64,000 nt of DNA from TMED108 sp964386795 (GCA_964386795.1 CAYLUE010000001.1:6979-70978); one strand, 5' to 3'; counted from the stretch's first letter, positions 36,195-46,224 are shown. Program-made: numbers and translations. Notes: generated from the letters alone by a model not told the origin.

Positions 36195-37816
36195 TATTTT
36201 TTTACCCAAAGCGTGAGTTTTTGACCAGGAAATATATGTTGACCATATTTCATTCCATTCCACTGGCGAATTTTTGCAGCACGTGTGCTATAATCCTCAG
36301 CAATATGACCCAATGTATCTCCTCTGCGTACTTTATAAATTACTTTATTATGACTATTTGAAGACATTTGACCTCTTGAAGACCTAGGAATATTCATACC
36401 CGGAACAGGAATTGTTAATTTTTGGCCAATACGTAAATTGTTTCTGTTTCTTATTTTATTTACAGAAGCTAAACTGGATTGAGAAACTCTATATTTTCTT
36501 GCTATATACCATAAGCTCTCACCGTTTCTTACTTTGTGAGTAATAAATTGAGGAGCAAATCTTTCATTCTCAGGAAGCGCATTATAATTTCTAATAAATT
36601 TTTTCTTTGCTCCCTGAGGAATCTTTAATTGGTAAGCTTCGGCCGGAGTAGCAGATTGACGCAATTCAGGGTTAAGGCCTTGTAATGTTTTAAAAGATAT
36701 TCCTGCGGCTTTTGCAAGTACGGTGAGGTCTGCGCTTTTCTCTATTGATACTGTATCGTATCTGTATGCTTTATCGCTATTCATTTTTTTAATAAAACCA
36801 AAATCTTTTGGATTTTTTGCCATAATTGTAGCTGCTAGAAAATAAGGCATATAATTTCGCGTTTCACGAGGAAGTGAATGTAATTGCCAAAAATCAGATG
36901 TTTGATGCAATTTAGTTGCGCGTCTAATGCGACCCTCTCCAGAATTATAAGCCGCTAAGGCCAAATACCAATTATCAAACTCTTCATACAAATTACTTAA
37001 ATATGCGCACGCAGCTCTGGTCGCTTTTTCAGGATCACGTCTTTCATCGATATACCAATTTCTCTCTAAACCAAAAATCTTTCCTGTTGAATAAATAAAT
37101 TGCCACATTCCAGTTGCCGCTGCTTTTGAATGGGCTTTTGGGTTGAGACCTGATTCTATCATTGCTAAATATAATAGCTCTGGAGGTAAATTATTCTCAT
37201 CTAATATTTTTGAAAGCACAGGACCATATACCTCGAGCCTATCTAACCATATTTCAAACTGAGGACGGCCTTTGGTTTTAAAATATTCAATGAACTGGTC
37301 AACTTTTTTATTGCGAACCAAAGGAATATGTCCATCTCTATCTTCGACAACAATAAATTGAGTTGCACCCATTTCTACCTCTAGCGGCTCAGAACGAGAA
37401 GTAACATCCATGCGCATGCTCTCAGCCGTTAATAATGCATCAACTTTATCTAGCGTGTCGAATCTTTTAGTATATAATGAAACAAGGGACTCTTCAAATC
37501 GATCAAATTCATCCCTATCCTCATCATCCATTTCTCCGTACTGATCAGCTTCAGAGAGTAAGTCAAAAATTCTATTCAAATTATAAACCACCTCTAAAGT
37601 ATCATTCATCACATCAGAAATAAATGCATCAGATAATAAAATTTTGGCTTCTTTCAATAGATCAGGTAATCTATTCTCATTTGAAATAGCCCTATTTTCA
37701 GTCACTGAAGTAGCTTCAGAGTTATAAATTGACCCTCTACCATTAGATTGCTGTGCAAAAGCAATAGTAAAGCACATAAGCAATAAAATCTTAATCGGTG
37801 TAAATCCTTTGTTCAT
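36194..37816 (-). CDS. mltD: Lytic transglycosylase with LysM domains (MltD-like)
   Basis: This murein-cleaving enzyme has 540 residues: a signal peptide ending near residue 21, an acidic helical spacer (about 45-190), an SLT domain with catalytic Glu221 in AMIESGLNP plus ATGMWQF and LALAAYNSGEGR, and a LysM-like stretch near 360-400. Two clear LysM repeats follow, at about 430-475 (RNGESLWYIARKY) and 493-538 (RRGDTLGHIAEDY). The domain order matches MltD. It lies 40 bases after the rfaE2-like gene. Confidence 0.93.
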   Translation of the reverse strand: MNKGFTPIKILLLMCFTIAFAQQSNGRGSIYNSEATSVTENRAISNENRLPDLLKEAKILLSDAFISDVMNDTLEVVYNLNRIFDLLSEADQYGEMDDEDRDEFDRFEESLVSLYTKRFDTLDKVDALLTAESMRMDVTSRSEPLEVEMGATQFIVVEDRDGHIPLVRNKKVDQFIEYFKTKGRPQFEIWLDRLEVYGPVLSKILDENNLPPELLYLAMIESGLNPKAHSKAAATGMWQFIYSTGKIFGLERNWYIDERRDPEKATRAACAYLSNLYEEFDNWYLALAAYNSGEGRIRRATKLHQTSDFWQLHSLPRETRNYMPYFLAATIMAKNPKDFGFIKKMNSDKAYRYDTVSIEKSADLTVLAKAAGISFKTLQGLNPELRQSATPAEAYQLKIPQGAKKKFIRNYNALPENERFAPQFITHKVRNGESLWYIARKYRVSQSSLASVNKIRNRNNLRIGQKLTIPVPGMNIPRSSRGQMSSNSHNKVIYKVRRGDTLGHIAEDYSTRAAKIRQWNGMKYGQHIFPGQKLTLWVKK

Positions 37817-37856
37817 ATATATTTAGGGTGATTCAAGTGGCGAAATTAATTGTAGC

Positions 37857-38345
37857 TCACTCCTCAGTCAAGCCTTTTCCTTGATTATTAATTATTGCCG
37901 TAGTGCTATATCCTTTAAGATGCGGTAATATTATAACCTTTCCACCGTTCTTTATAACGCTGTTTGATCCAGCTATTTGATTTTTTTGATAATCACCACC
38001 TTTAGTTAGTATATCTGGGAGTAATAATTTTATTAACTCCCCTGGTGTTTCTTCACTGAATATAATTACAGCATCTACATAATCTAATCTTAAAAGGTTC
38101 TTGGCGCGGACATTTTGATTATTGATAGGGCGATCACTTCCTTTTAATAATGTTACCGAATCATCTGAGTTGAGACCTACAATTAGATAATCACCAAGAT
38201 CTTTGGATTGATGCAAATAACTTAGATGACCTTTATGGAGGATATCAAAACAGCCATTTGTAAAAACTATTTTATTGTTAGCTGATTTTAGCTTTCTAAC
38301 CTTCTCAATTAAAGTTTTTCTTTCAAATAACATCTTAACTTTCAA
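37857..38345 (-). CDS. rfaE2: RfaE2-like D-beta-heptose 1-phosphate adenylyltransferase (nucleotidyltransferase domain)
   Basis: This 162-residue cytidylyltransferase-like enzyme has the nucleotide motif FTNGCFDILHKGH, RPINNQNVRA and the late LPHLKGYSTTAII. It matches the C-terminal half of HldE/RfaE, which activates heptose 1-phosphate for LPS core. No kinase half (RfaE1) is attached or adjacent. The first ATG (38345) overlaps plsC by 11 bases; a second ATG at 38333 is equally plausible. It could activate another sugar or glycerol phosphate. The fold is certain and the exact substrate is inferred. Confidence 0.85.
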   Translation of the reverse strand: MKVKMLFERKTLIEKVRKLKSANNKIVFTNGCFDILHKGHLSYLHQSKDLGDYLIVGLNSDDSVTLLKGSDRPINNQNVRAKNLLRLDYVDAVIIFSEETPGELIKLLLPDILTKGGDYQKNQIAGSNSVIKNGGKVIILPHLKGYSTTAIINNQGKGLTEE

Positions 38346-39051
38346 CCAGCCTTACTACTTCTTGCCTCAGATTGATTGCAAAGTCATTTCTATCATCATA
38401 AGTAAGGTTTTTTGTTTCAATAGGTTCTCCAAACACTAGTTTTACTGTATTTTTTGATACTGAAGAAAATTTATCTTTCAATAAAGCTCTAGTACCAATA
38501 ATACCAATAGGAACAATAGGCATGTCTAGACTGATAGCCAAGACTAGGCCACCTTTTTTAAAAGGGAGTACCTTACCATCTTTTGATCTTGTTCCTTCGG
38601 GGAAAATAATTACAGAGCGCGGATTTTTTGACATAGATTTTTTTGCTTTATCCATAGAACCCATCGCTCTATAGTGATTTCTTCTATCAACAAAGATATG
38701 ACCACCAGCTTGCATTGCCCAACCGAAAATTGGAATATGTTTAAGTTCAATTTTTGCAATAGCTACCATCTGAAATGGTACAGCAGCAAAAACTATGGGT
38801 ATATCAAAAGCAGACGTGTGATTTGCTGCAAAAAAATAATGTGATTTTGGGTTTAGTTTTTCATAGCCTTCAGTTTCAAATTTGATACGTGAAAACAATA
38901 AAATACTTTTGGACCAGGTTCGAACAATCCATCCCATAAACCTCCCCCTCCATTCAAAAATGGATACAATTACACCCATACTACCAAAAACCAGAGTCCA
39001 AAGGATTACATTAAATGCAATCCATGTGTAGTACAATTTTATTTTAATCAA
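38335..39051 (-). CDS. plsC: 1-acyl-sn-glycerol-3-phosphate acyltransferase
   Basis: This enzyme makes phosphatidic acid from lysophosphatidate. The 238-residue protein has an N-terminal membrane helix (about 5-28), the catalytic NHTSAFD (NHxxxxD) motif, HIFVDRR, and the substrate-binding FPEGTRS. These are the four standard PlsC blocks. It overlaps the serS stop by 8 bases. Confidence 0.95.
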   Translation of the reverse strand: MIKIKLYYTWIAFNVILWTLVFGSMGVIVSIFEWRGRFMGWIVRTWSKSILLFSRIKFETEGYEKLNPKSHYFFAANHTSAFDIPIVFAAVPFQMVAIAKIELKHIPIFGWAMQAGGHIFVDRRNHYRAMGSMDKAKKSMSKNPRSVIIFPEGTRSKDGKVLPFKKGGLVLAISLDMPIVPIGIIGTRALLKDKFSSVSKNTVKLVFGEPIETKNLTYDDRNDFAINLRQEVVRLVES

Positions 39052-40312
39052 TAGTCTTTAGCTTCATATAATCCTGCAATGGCTCAGGAATAGTAATTGA
39101 TCCATCAGGATTTTGATAGGTCTCAAGCAGCGCTACTAATAATCTGGGCGTTGCTAGGCCGCTACCATTTAAAGTGTGTACAAATTGTACTTTGCTATCT
39201 TCAGATCTTCTATATTTTATATTTCCTCGACGGGCTTGAAAATCCTCAAAATTACTGCAAGATGAAACTTCTAGCCATTTTTCTTCAGCTGGTGCCCAAA
39301 TTTCAAGGTCGTAGCATTTTGCAGCAGAAAAACTTAAATCCCCAGTGCAAAGCTCAACTTTTCTATATTTAAGATTGAGTGACTGAAGAATCATCTCCGC
39401 ATGAGAGGTTAAATCCTCAAGAGCTTTATAGGAATCTTCAGGGCGTACTAACTGTACTAGCTCAACTTTATTGAATTGATGTAGCCGTAAAAATCCCTTT
39501 GTATCTTTTCCATATGACCCAGCTTCCCTTCTAAAGCAGGCTGAGTATGCAGTATATTTTTTTGGTAAATCATTTTCATTTATAATTTCATTTTGATGAA
39601 TATTGGTAATAGGCACTTCAGCTGTAGGTATTAGCCATAGATCATCTATTTCAGAATGATACATGTCTTCTGAAAATTTTGGCAAATTTCCAGTTGTTAG
39701 AACAGAGTCGGATTTAACTAAGAATGGTGGAAATACTTCTGAATATTGATTCTCATTTGTATGATAGTCTAACATAAAGTTTATTAACGATCTCTCAAGC
39801 AGAGCGCCTTTTCCTGTATACAAGGGGAATCCAGAGCCTGAAATTTTTGCAGAGCGCTCAAAATCAAACAGCTCTAATGATACACCAAGCTCTAAATGTG
39901 TTTTTAAAGTAAAATCTTTTTTTATATCACTACCCCAAATTGAAATTACTTTATTGTGATCTTCATTTTGTCCTTCAGGAACAGATTCATGAGGAATATT
40001 TGGAAGATTTAAGAGCAATCCATCAAGTTTTTCTTTTTTAAGTGATAACTCGTTTTCAAGTTCTTTGATTTTTTCACCAACGCTTCGCATAGACTCTATT
40101 TTATCATTCGCATCCTGTCCTGATTTTTTTAGCTGAGCAATTTCATCTGATACCTTATTTCGATTTGAACGTAAATCATTAACCATTTTAAGGTTATTAC
40201 GATATTCCTTATCTATCGAAATAATTTCATTAAGCCCTTTAACATCGCCCTTGGATAGTAGGCTCTTTTTTACCTCTTGAAAATTATTTCTTATATGTTC
40301 AATTGATATCAT
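39044..40312 (-). CDS. serS: Serine--tRNA ligase
   Basis: SerRS charges tRNA-Ser. The 422 residues consist of an N-terminal coiled-coil arm (about 30-105, rich in Lys and Glu) that grips the long variable arm of tRNA-Ser, and a class II catalytic core. The core has motif 2 ACFRREAGSYGKDTKG followed by RLHQFNKVE, and motif 3 LNGSGLATPRLLVALLE. The length is typical. Confidence 0.97.
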   Translation of the reverse strand: MISIEHIRNNFQEVKKSLLSKGDVKGLNEIISIDKEYRNNLKMVNDLRSNRNKVSDEIAQLKKSGQDANDKIESMRSVGEKIKELENELSLKKEKLDGLLLNLPNIPHESVPEGQNEDHNKVISIWGSDIKKDFTLKTHLELGVSLELFDFERSAKISGSGFPLYTGKGALLERSLINFMLDYHTNENQYSEVFPPFLVKSDSVLTTGNLPKFSEDMYHSEIDDLWLIPTAEVPITNIHQNEIINENDLPKKYTAYSACFRREAGSYGKDTKGFLRLHQFNKVELVQLVRPEDSYKALEDLTSHAEMILQSLNLKYRKVELCTGDLSFSAAKCYDLEIWAPAEEKWLEVSSCSNFEDFQARRGNIKYRRSEDSKVQFVHTLNGSGLATPRLLVALLETYQNPDGSITIPEPLQDYMKLKTID

Positions 40313-40322
40313 AGATATAAAA

Positions 40323-40877
40323 TTAATTCAATATAGGTAGCAGACTACTATCTATTTCATTAAGCTTTGGAAGTGATACATCTTTTTCTGAAAGAAATTT
40401 TTCAGCATCCCCTAAATCAATTTTTAAACTTTTATCATTCCAATGAATTCCATATTCATCTTCAGGGTGGTAGTATTCCGTACATTTATACTGAAAAATA
40501 GCATAATCAGATAAAACAAAAAATCCATGGGCAAATCCCGGCGATATATAAAGCCTCATATGTTTTTTATCATCAAGAGTAGTAGAAAATGATTTCCCAA
40601 ATGTTGGGGAATCTTTTCTGATATCAACAGCTATATCAATAACAGCGCCTTTGGCCACCCATACTAATTTTCCTTGGGGATATTTTAACTGATAGTGAAG
40701 CCCTCGAAGCGTCCCTTTTTTTGATAATGATTGATTTTCTTGAACAAAATTATTTGGAACTAAATTTGTTTCAAAACTATTTGAACGAAACGATTCAAAA
40801 AAATAACCGCGCGAATCCTCGTTTAGTTTTGGTGTGATTGTATAAAGCCCACTTAATGATGTCTCATTTATTTTCAT
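40323..40877 (-). CDS. rfbC: dTDP-4-dehydrorhamnose 3,5-epimerase
   Basis: This 184-residue cupin makes dTDP-4-dehydro-L-rhamnose. It has the active-site GTLRGLHYQ with its catalytic His, the substrate-binding SRGYFFESFR region near residue 23, and PGFAHGFFVLSD. The start forms a TAATG junction with the upstream sugar dehydrogenase. No rfbA, rfbB or rfbD genes lie in the window, so the rest of the rhamnose pathway must be elsewhere. Confidence 0.94.
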   Translation of the reverse strand: MKINETSLSGLYTITPKLNEDSRGYFFESFRSNSFETNLVPNNFVQENQSLSKKGTLRGLHYQLKYPQGKLVWVAKGAVIDIAVDIRKDSPTFGKSFSTTLDDKKHMRLYISPGFAHGFFVLSDYAIFQYKCTEYYHPEDEYGIHWNDKSLKIDLGDAEKFLSEKDVSLPKLNEIDSSLLPILN

Positions 40878-42184
40878 TAGAAATTTCTACCCACATTGTC
40901 ATAATCAAAATCTAACAATTTTAATTTTTCTACACTGAAAATATTTTTTGCATCAATTACAACTGGAGTTTTAAGAAGTGATTTTAGCTCATTTAAATCC
41001 ATACCTCTAAATTCGTTCCATTCAGTCAAAACAATGCATGCATCGGCATCTTTCACACAATCTTTCCAGGTATTGCTATAATTAATATTTTGATGTATTG
41101 ATTTGAAATTTTCTATAGCAACTGGATCATAGGCATCAACAACTGCTCCTAGCTTTGATAATTCAGAAACTATATATAAAGATGGTGATTCACGAATATC
41201 ATCGGTATTGGGTTTGAAGGATAAACCTAATACTGCAATTTTCTTACCAGTTACTTGATTATTCAATAAGCGTAATAATTTATTTAAAATACGTTTCTTT
41301 TGATTTTTGTTTGTTTTAATTGTAGCATCAATCGTATTTAACTCTATATTTTTTTCTTTGCCAAGCGCATAAAGTGCCTCGATATCTTTTGGGAAACAAG
41401 ACCCTCCAAACCCTGGACCAGGATGAAGAAATTTAGAACTTATCCTGCCATCTTGACCCATCGCTTTTGCAACCTGATGCACATCTGCTCCAACTTCTTC
41501 GCATAAGTTTGCAATCTCATTAATATAACTTATCTTTAGCGCCAGAAAAGAGTTGGAAGCATATTTTATCATTTCAGCAGTTTCAACCGAAGTATCCATT
41601 ATAGGGGTCTCATTAATATATAAAGGCCTATAAACTTCTTTCATTTCTTTAAATGCTTTTTCTGTTCGGCCACCTATAATAACTCTATCAGGGGATAGGA
41701 AATCATTAACCGCCGCCCCTTCTCGTAAAAACTCAGGATTGGAAACATAGTCAAACTCAACATCGGAGTTTTTAGATTTTATTATTGATTCAATCCATTT
41801 ACCGGTTCCAACGGGAACTGTACTTTTCGTGCAAATTATTTTATAATCACTGATATGGTTTGCCACTAAATCAACCACAGATTTTACTGCTCTTAGATCA
41901 GCTTTACCATTTTCATCTTGCGGAGTGCCAACTGCAATAAAAATTATATTTGATTCAATTATATTTTTTTCTATTTCAGATGAGAAAGAAAGTCTATTAT
42001 CCTGAACATTCTTTCTAACTAGATTGTCTAGTCCTGGTTCGTAAATTGGAATTTTACCAGAATTAAGATTGTTTATTTTATTTTCATCAATATCTAAGCA
42101 GGATACCTCATGGCCAAATTCCGCTAATCCAGCGCCAGAGACTAGCCCTACATAACCTGTTCCTATTATTGTAATTTTTTTCAT
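40877..42184 (-). CDS. ugd: UDP-glucose 6-dehydrogenase
   Basis: This enzyme oxidises UDP-glucose to UDP-glucuronate for surface polysaccharides. The 435 residues show an N-terminal Rossmann motif GTGYVGLVSGAGLAEFGHEV, the SVETAEMIKYASNSFLALKI helix, the catalytic Cys in GFGGSCFPKD, and a C-terminal Rossmann domain with LGLSFKPNTDDIRESPS. With rfbC it forms a two-gene nucleotide-sugar unit between the VWA protein and serS. UDP-ManNAc dehydrogenase is a related alternative but less likely. Confidence 0.93.
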   Translation of the reverse strand: MKKITIIGTGYVGLVSGAGLAEFGHEVSCLDIDENKINNLNSGKIPIYEPGLDNLVRKNVQDNRLSFSSEIEKNIIESNIIFIAVGTPQDENGKADLRAVKSVVDLVANHISDYKIICTKSTVPVGTGKWIESIIKSKNSDVEFDYVSNPEFLREGAAVNDFLSPDRVIIGGRTEKAFKEMKEVYRPLYINETPIMDTSVETAEMIKYASNSFLALKISYINEIANLCEEVGADVHQVAKAMGQDGRISSKFLHPGPGFGGSCFPKDIEALYALGKEKNIELNTIDATIKTNKNQKKRILNKLLRLLNNQVTGKKIAVLGLSFKPNTDDIRESPSLYIVSELSKLGAVVDAYDPVAIENFKSIHQNINYSNTWKDCVKDADACIVLTEWNEFRGMDLNELKSLLKTPVVIDAKNIFSVEKLKLLDFDYDNVGRNF

Positions 42185-42196
42185 TGCTATCTACTT

Positions 42197-44230
42197 TTAA
42201 ATAAGTCCTTTTTTCTTTCTCATTATCCATTCAATGCATAAAATAATTATGATTAATGAAAGAAGTATTATGCTATCTTTTAACTTAATAATATTTGCTT
42301 TTATTTCACGCTTTCCTTTTTCAGAAATAAAATCAAAAATTCTATCCCTTTCACCCCAATTAAAATACGAACCACTATTAGTTAAAGAAATATCTGATAA
42401 AAGTTTTTCATTAAGGTAAACTTGATTTAATTCTACTTTGCTCTCAAGAATAGTAAAAGGAGTACTTTGAATAGGCTGCCCATTACCTACTCTATTGATT
42501 TGAAAAAAATATTTTCCTGGACTAGGTGTTCTAAATTCACTCTCCCATCTTTTAGACTCAACATTAAATTCTATTTCCTTTGAAAATAATACTTTATCAT
42601 TCTTAATAACGCTCAATGAGAACTTACTAGTATCTTTAGCTTCGGGTGCTATTTTTGAACCAGCTATAAAAGCCAACTCACCTTGTTGATAATAGTCTCT
42701 ATTGAGTCTAAAGAAATTTTCACTTGAAACTCCTGATTTTATAAGCCAATCTATTGAATCAAAAAATATTTTTGAAAATGCTTGATATCCATCCTTATAA
42801 AAAAATAATTTATTTAAATCTGAGGCTGCAAAGGTCACAGTTCGAATTTTTCCAATAGTATTTCTCATCAAAAGAGGCCAACCTGATTCAAAAATAGCGA
42901 TTGAGCTTGACTGTTCTTGACTGCTATTAATATTTAGTATTTGAGATAATGGGGGCAGGTCCTTCATATTGGTTTTACTATCATTAAAATCCCAGTAACT
43001 AACGTCATCATTTATATTTTCTGATTCTAAAGGGTGCTCTAAACCTAATAAAGTCGAAAGGCCAACTATCGAATCATTATTTTGATTGGGGCCAGCAACT
43101 AGCATTAATGCAGATTGATGAGAAAGTATTTTTTTTGCCAAAATCCTAATAAAGCTTGTTGACAAAGGCTCAATTGGATAGTTATCAAAAATAATTAAAT
43201 CATATGAAGATTCCCAAAAAAGTTTTATTGGTTTACTAAATTTAGATTTTGAAATTTTAATATAATGATCAACTTCTATCCTATTATTTTTCAATGATTT
43301 ATTTATTATTGAAGTATTTTTATTTGGGCTCCCTGTTAATAATGCTATTTTATATTTATCCTTCAAAATTAGTAAATCAAAATTTTGTTTATTATTAATA
43401 ATATTTACTTCATCTTCAATAGATGAAACTTGAATTTTATATGTTTGCCTACCTAGGGATTTTGGCTGGTATTGAAAATTAGCTTTGACACTTGAACCTC
43501 TTCCATATAGTTTAACATATTTTGATGCAATCAATTTTGAGCCATCGTATAAGGAAACGCTAAACTGGTCATTTATTTTTCCAATTGATTGAATATCAAC
43601 AGAGACATTAATCCTTTCATTCTTGATTGCGACAGTTGGTGCATCGATGGAATTTATAAAAATATCAATGAGCGAATTTTTGCTTCCTACGCCTAAGCTG
43701 TAAACCGGCAATTTAGTATCAAGAAATAATTTTAATGGGCTAGCCCCCTCAGTTGAGATTCCATCTGAAATCAATACTGCTCCAGCCAATTGGTTTTGAT
43801 TTTCTAATATAAATTCTGCCACATTTCCAATATTTGTTGTTTCTCCATTGCCGTTCAATTCCTTTTTTAATGGTACAACATTTGAATCAAATAAATAGGA
43901 ATCAAAAGATATTTTTTCTTTCTTAAATCTATTTATTAATTCTTGGGCTCCTAAATTAATTGAGCTCAGAGATGGACTTTTATGGTATTTCATGCTTGCT
44001 GAATTATCAAAAAAAAGGGCCCATTTAAGAATTTTTTGTTTTTCTGTTGAATAATTAATGGCAGGATTAAATAAAAACAATATTAGAAAAAATAGTAAAA
44101 TTATTCTGAATGAAAAAAACGTCCTATATTCATTTTTATATGATTTGTACAAAAAAATAAATATAAATATTGAAAATAAAATCAAAATAGATGTCATTAG
44201 GTCTAATGCTTCTAATAATTTTAAATTCAT
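42197..44230 (-). CDS. Membrane-anchored VWA-domain protein
   Basis: This is a 677-residue protein of unknown function. Two N-terminal helices (about 8-28 and 38-57) precede a von Willebrand A domain whose MIDAS motif DNSAS starts at Asp75; ISDGIS near residue 155 fits the later MIDAS Asp loop. Beta-rich segments follow, then a Rossmann-like region around 290-390 (ALLTGSPN, LIIFDNY) resembling the glutamine-amidotransferase-like fold. A final helix lies at about 650-667. This architecture is common in Bacteroidota-type genomes. No partner BatA/BatB or MoxR gene is nearby. Confidence 0.8.
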   Translation of the reverse strand: MNLKLLEALDLMTSILILFSIFIFIFLYKSYKNEYRTFFSFRIILLFFLILFLFNPAINYSTEKQKILKWALFFDNSASMKYHKSPSLSSINLGAQELINRFKKEKISFDSYLFDSNVVPLKKELNGNGETTNIGNVAEFILENQNQLAGAVLISDGISTEGASPLKLFLDTKLPVYSLGVGSKNSLIDIFINSIDAPTVAIKNERINVSVDIQSIGKINDQFSVSLYDGSKLIASKYVKLYGRGSSVKANFQYQPKSLGRQTYKIQVSSIEDEVNIINNKQNFDLLILKDKYKIALLTGSPNKNTSIINKSLKNNRIEVDHYIKISKSKFSKPIKLFWESSYDLIIFDNYPIEPLSTSFIRILAKKILSHQSALMLVAGPNQNNDSIVGLSTLLGLEHPLESENINDDVSYWDFNDSKTNMKDLPPLSQILNINSSQEQSSSIAIFESGWPLLMRNTIGKIRTVTFAASDLNKLFFYKDGYQAFSKIFFDSIDWLIKSGVSSENFFRLNRDYYQQGELAFIAGSKIAPEAKDTSKFSLSVIKNDKVLFSKEIEFNVESKRWESEFRTPSPGKYFFQINRVGNGQPIQSTPFTILESKVELNQVYLNEKLLSDISLTNSGSYFNWGERDRIFDFISEKGKREIKANIIKLKDSIILLSLIIIILCIEWIMRKKKGLI

Positions 44231-45211
44231 CTAGTTTAATCTCATATTAGGTAAAATTGAAAAATCTAAATTAGAATTATTACCATTAATAAAATATTTT
44301 TCTCCAAGAAATGCAATCATTGCAGCATTGTCAGTACAAAAACTAGGGTGTGGAAAAATAATATTTCGATTTGATATTTGATTCTTCGAATATTTTCTTA
44401 AAAACTTATTAGCAGCAACACCACCAGCAACAACACAATTTGTACTATTTGAAAATTCTGCAGCAGATTTTAATTTATTTACTAATACTTCAATAATGGC
44501 ATACTGATAACTTGCTGCAATATCGCTAATGTTTTCTTTTTCATTTTTTTCGATGTAATAGAGCAATGAAGTCTTAAGACCGCTAAAACTAAACTCAAAA
44601 TTATTTTTTTCTATTAAAGCTCTCGGGAATTTAATTGCTTTATGATTTCCTTTTTCTGCTAATTTTTCAATCTCAGGACCCCCTGGATATCCTAATCCTA
44701 ATATTCTTGCACCCTTATCAAAGGCTTCACCAGCTGCATCATCTCTAGTCTCTCCTAATAAATTATATTTTCCAAAATCATTTATAATCCATAGCTGAGT
44801 ATGGCCCCCAGAAACCAAAAGGCAAGTAAAAGGAAAAGTAAGCTGAGGTTCTGCTAAGAAATTTGCAAAAATATGGGCTTCTAAATGATTAATTCCAATA
44901 ATGGGAATATTCAATCCCATTGCGAGGCCTTTTGAAAATGAAGTTCCCACTATTAGAGCACCTGATAATCCTGGCCCCTGAGTTACAGCAATACCATCTA
45001 GCTCTTCTAAGGAAGTTTTCGAATCGTTTAATGCCTGATGAACAATATAGTTTAGCATTTTTTCATGCTCTCGTGAAGCAAGTTCAGGTATTACACCGCC
45101 AAATTTATTATGAATTTCTTGAGAGCTAATTTTTGATGATACTATCTCACCATCAACACATATTGCAGCTGCAGTTTCATCGCAAGATGTTTCTATGCCT
45201 AATATTTTCAA
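44231..45211 (-). CDS. tsaD: tRNA N6-threonylcarbamoyladenosine transferase TsaD
   Basis: TsaD transfers threonylcarbamoyl to A37 of ANN-decoding tRNAs. The 326-residue ASKHA-fold protein begins GIETSCDETAAA, has metal ligands His109 and His113 in NHLEAH, the VSGGHTQL phosphate loop, DDAAGEAFDKGAR and the C-terminal VAGGVAANKFLR, plus a late Asp in TDNAAMIA. It overlaps the ybbR-like stop by 4 bases. Confidence 0.97.
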   Translation of the reverse strand: MKILGIETSCDETAAAICVDGEIVSSKISSQEIHNKFGGVIPELASREHEKMLNYIVHQALNDSKTSLEELDGIAVTQGPGLSGALIVGTSFSKGLAMGLNIPIIGINHLEAHIFANFLAEPQLTFPFTCLLVSGGHTQLWIINDFGKYNLLGETRDDAAGEAFDKGARILGLGYPGGPEIEKLAEKGNHKAIKFPRALIEKNNFEFSFSGLKTSLLYYIEKNEKENISDIAASYQYAIIEVLVNKLKSAAEFSNSTNCVVAGGVAANKFLRKYSKNQISNRNIIFPHPSFCTDNAAMIAFLGEKYFINGNNSNLDFSILPNMRLN

Positions 45212-46203
45212 TTGTTTTTTTGCGTTACCATAAGTTCAATATTTTTTGGAGATAAATCCATCCAATCTATAATATCCTTTGGAGCTTCAACATCTAAATC
45301 ATAGAATTGCTTATTAGGGTTCCAATCGTTGAAGTTTACACTAACTTTAATTTCATTTGATTTAATTTTTGCAATATAATCTAGTCCGCCTATTACTGTA
45401 AGCGAAACAGTCTGGGGACTAGCAAAAGTTCTCATTTGATTATTTGGATTTAAAATTATTACTGGAATTTCACTAATAATTCTTTCGCTAATTGCCTGAA
45501 CTCTTTGAATATATACAATTTTTTTTGGACTATACTCTATAAGCTGATTTTGAGGAGGGACCAAATCTATAGTTAATTTAATATCACTATCTATATTAAT
45601 TAATGAATCAGGCCCAACTAAAACATAATTAATATCTCCAACTATATTTCTTGATCCAGCTATCCTAACTCTATTGGGTCTTATCTCTGGATCACCAACT
45701 AGAGTAAAACCTGGTGATGGCTTAATATTGACCCCAGATTTAATATTAACCATTTTTTCTTTATACTCATCTAGGCTAATATGAATTTTGATAGGATAAA
45801 CAACTTCAACAAAGTTGACTTCAAAATTTGAAGGAATAACTATTTTTTGAGGATATCTATTAAAATACTCATTTAAATTAAAATCATATTCCTCAGAAAT
45901 GCGCTCTAAGTCAAGCACGAGCTTGAACCCTGGCATAAAGCGCTTTAACAATAAAGTTTTAAATAGTGACCTACCTTGACCTTTTATGCGAACTTTTGCA
46001 AACTTAGGGACTTTTTCTTTTAAAACTAATTGTGCAGGTAAATTCCTAACCTCAATTGGTATATCAGAAGTTATGGTGTATTCATTTTCACTCATAACAA
46101 ACAACCATAACAAAAAAGCTAAGCCTAGAGCGCTTAGCTTTGTTGAAATATTTTGCCAAGTGAATAAAGAGTAAATATTATTTTTTGATTCTTCTTTAAT
46201 CAT
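45208..46203 (-). CDS. YbbR-like domain protein
   Basis: This 331-residue protein has one N-terminal membrane helix (about 20-41, ending WLFVMSENEYTI), followed by repeated beta-sandwich YbbR domains (roughly 45-130, 130-220 and 225-325). In Gram-positives such proteins (CdaR) modulate the diadenylate cyclase CdaA. No cyclase gene adjoins it here, so that link is not supported locally. Its position between rpsA and tsaD gives no functional clue. Confidence 0.83.
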   Translation of the reverse strand: MIKEESKNNIYSLFTWQNISTKLSALGLAFLLWLFVMSENEYTITSDIPIEVRNLPAQLVLKEKVPKFAKVRIKGQGRSLFKTLLLKRFMPGFKLVLDLERISEEYDFNLNEYFNRYPQKIVIPSNFEVNFVEVVYPIKIHISLDEYKEKMVNIKSGVNIKPSPGFTLVGDPEIRPNRVRIAGSRNIVGDINYVLVGPDSLINIDSDIKLTIDLVPPQNQLIEYSPKKIVYIQRVQAISERIISEIPVIILNPNNQMRTFASPQTVSLTVIGGLDYIAKIKSNEIKVSVNFNDWNPNKQFYDLDVEAPKDIIDWMDLSPKNIELMVTQKNN

Positions 46204-46224
46204 TTTGCAAAATTAATGCTAGGG

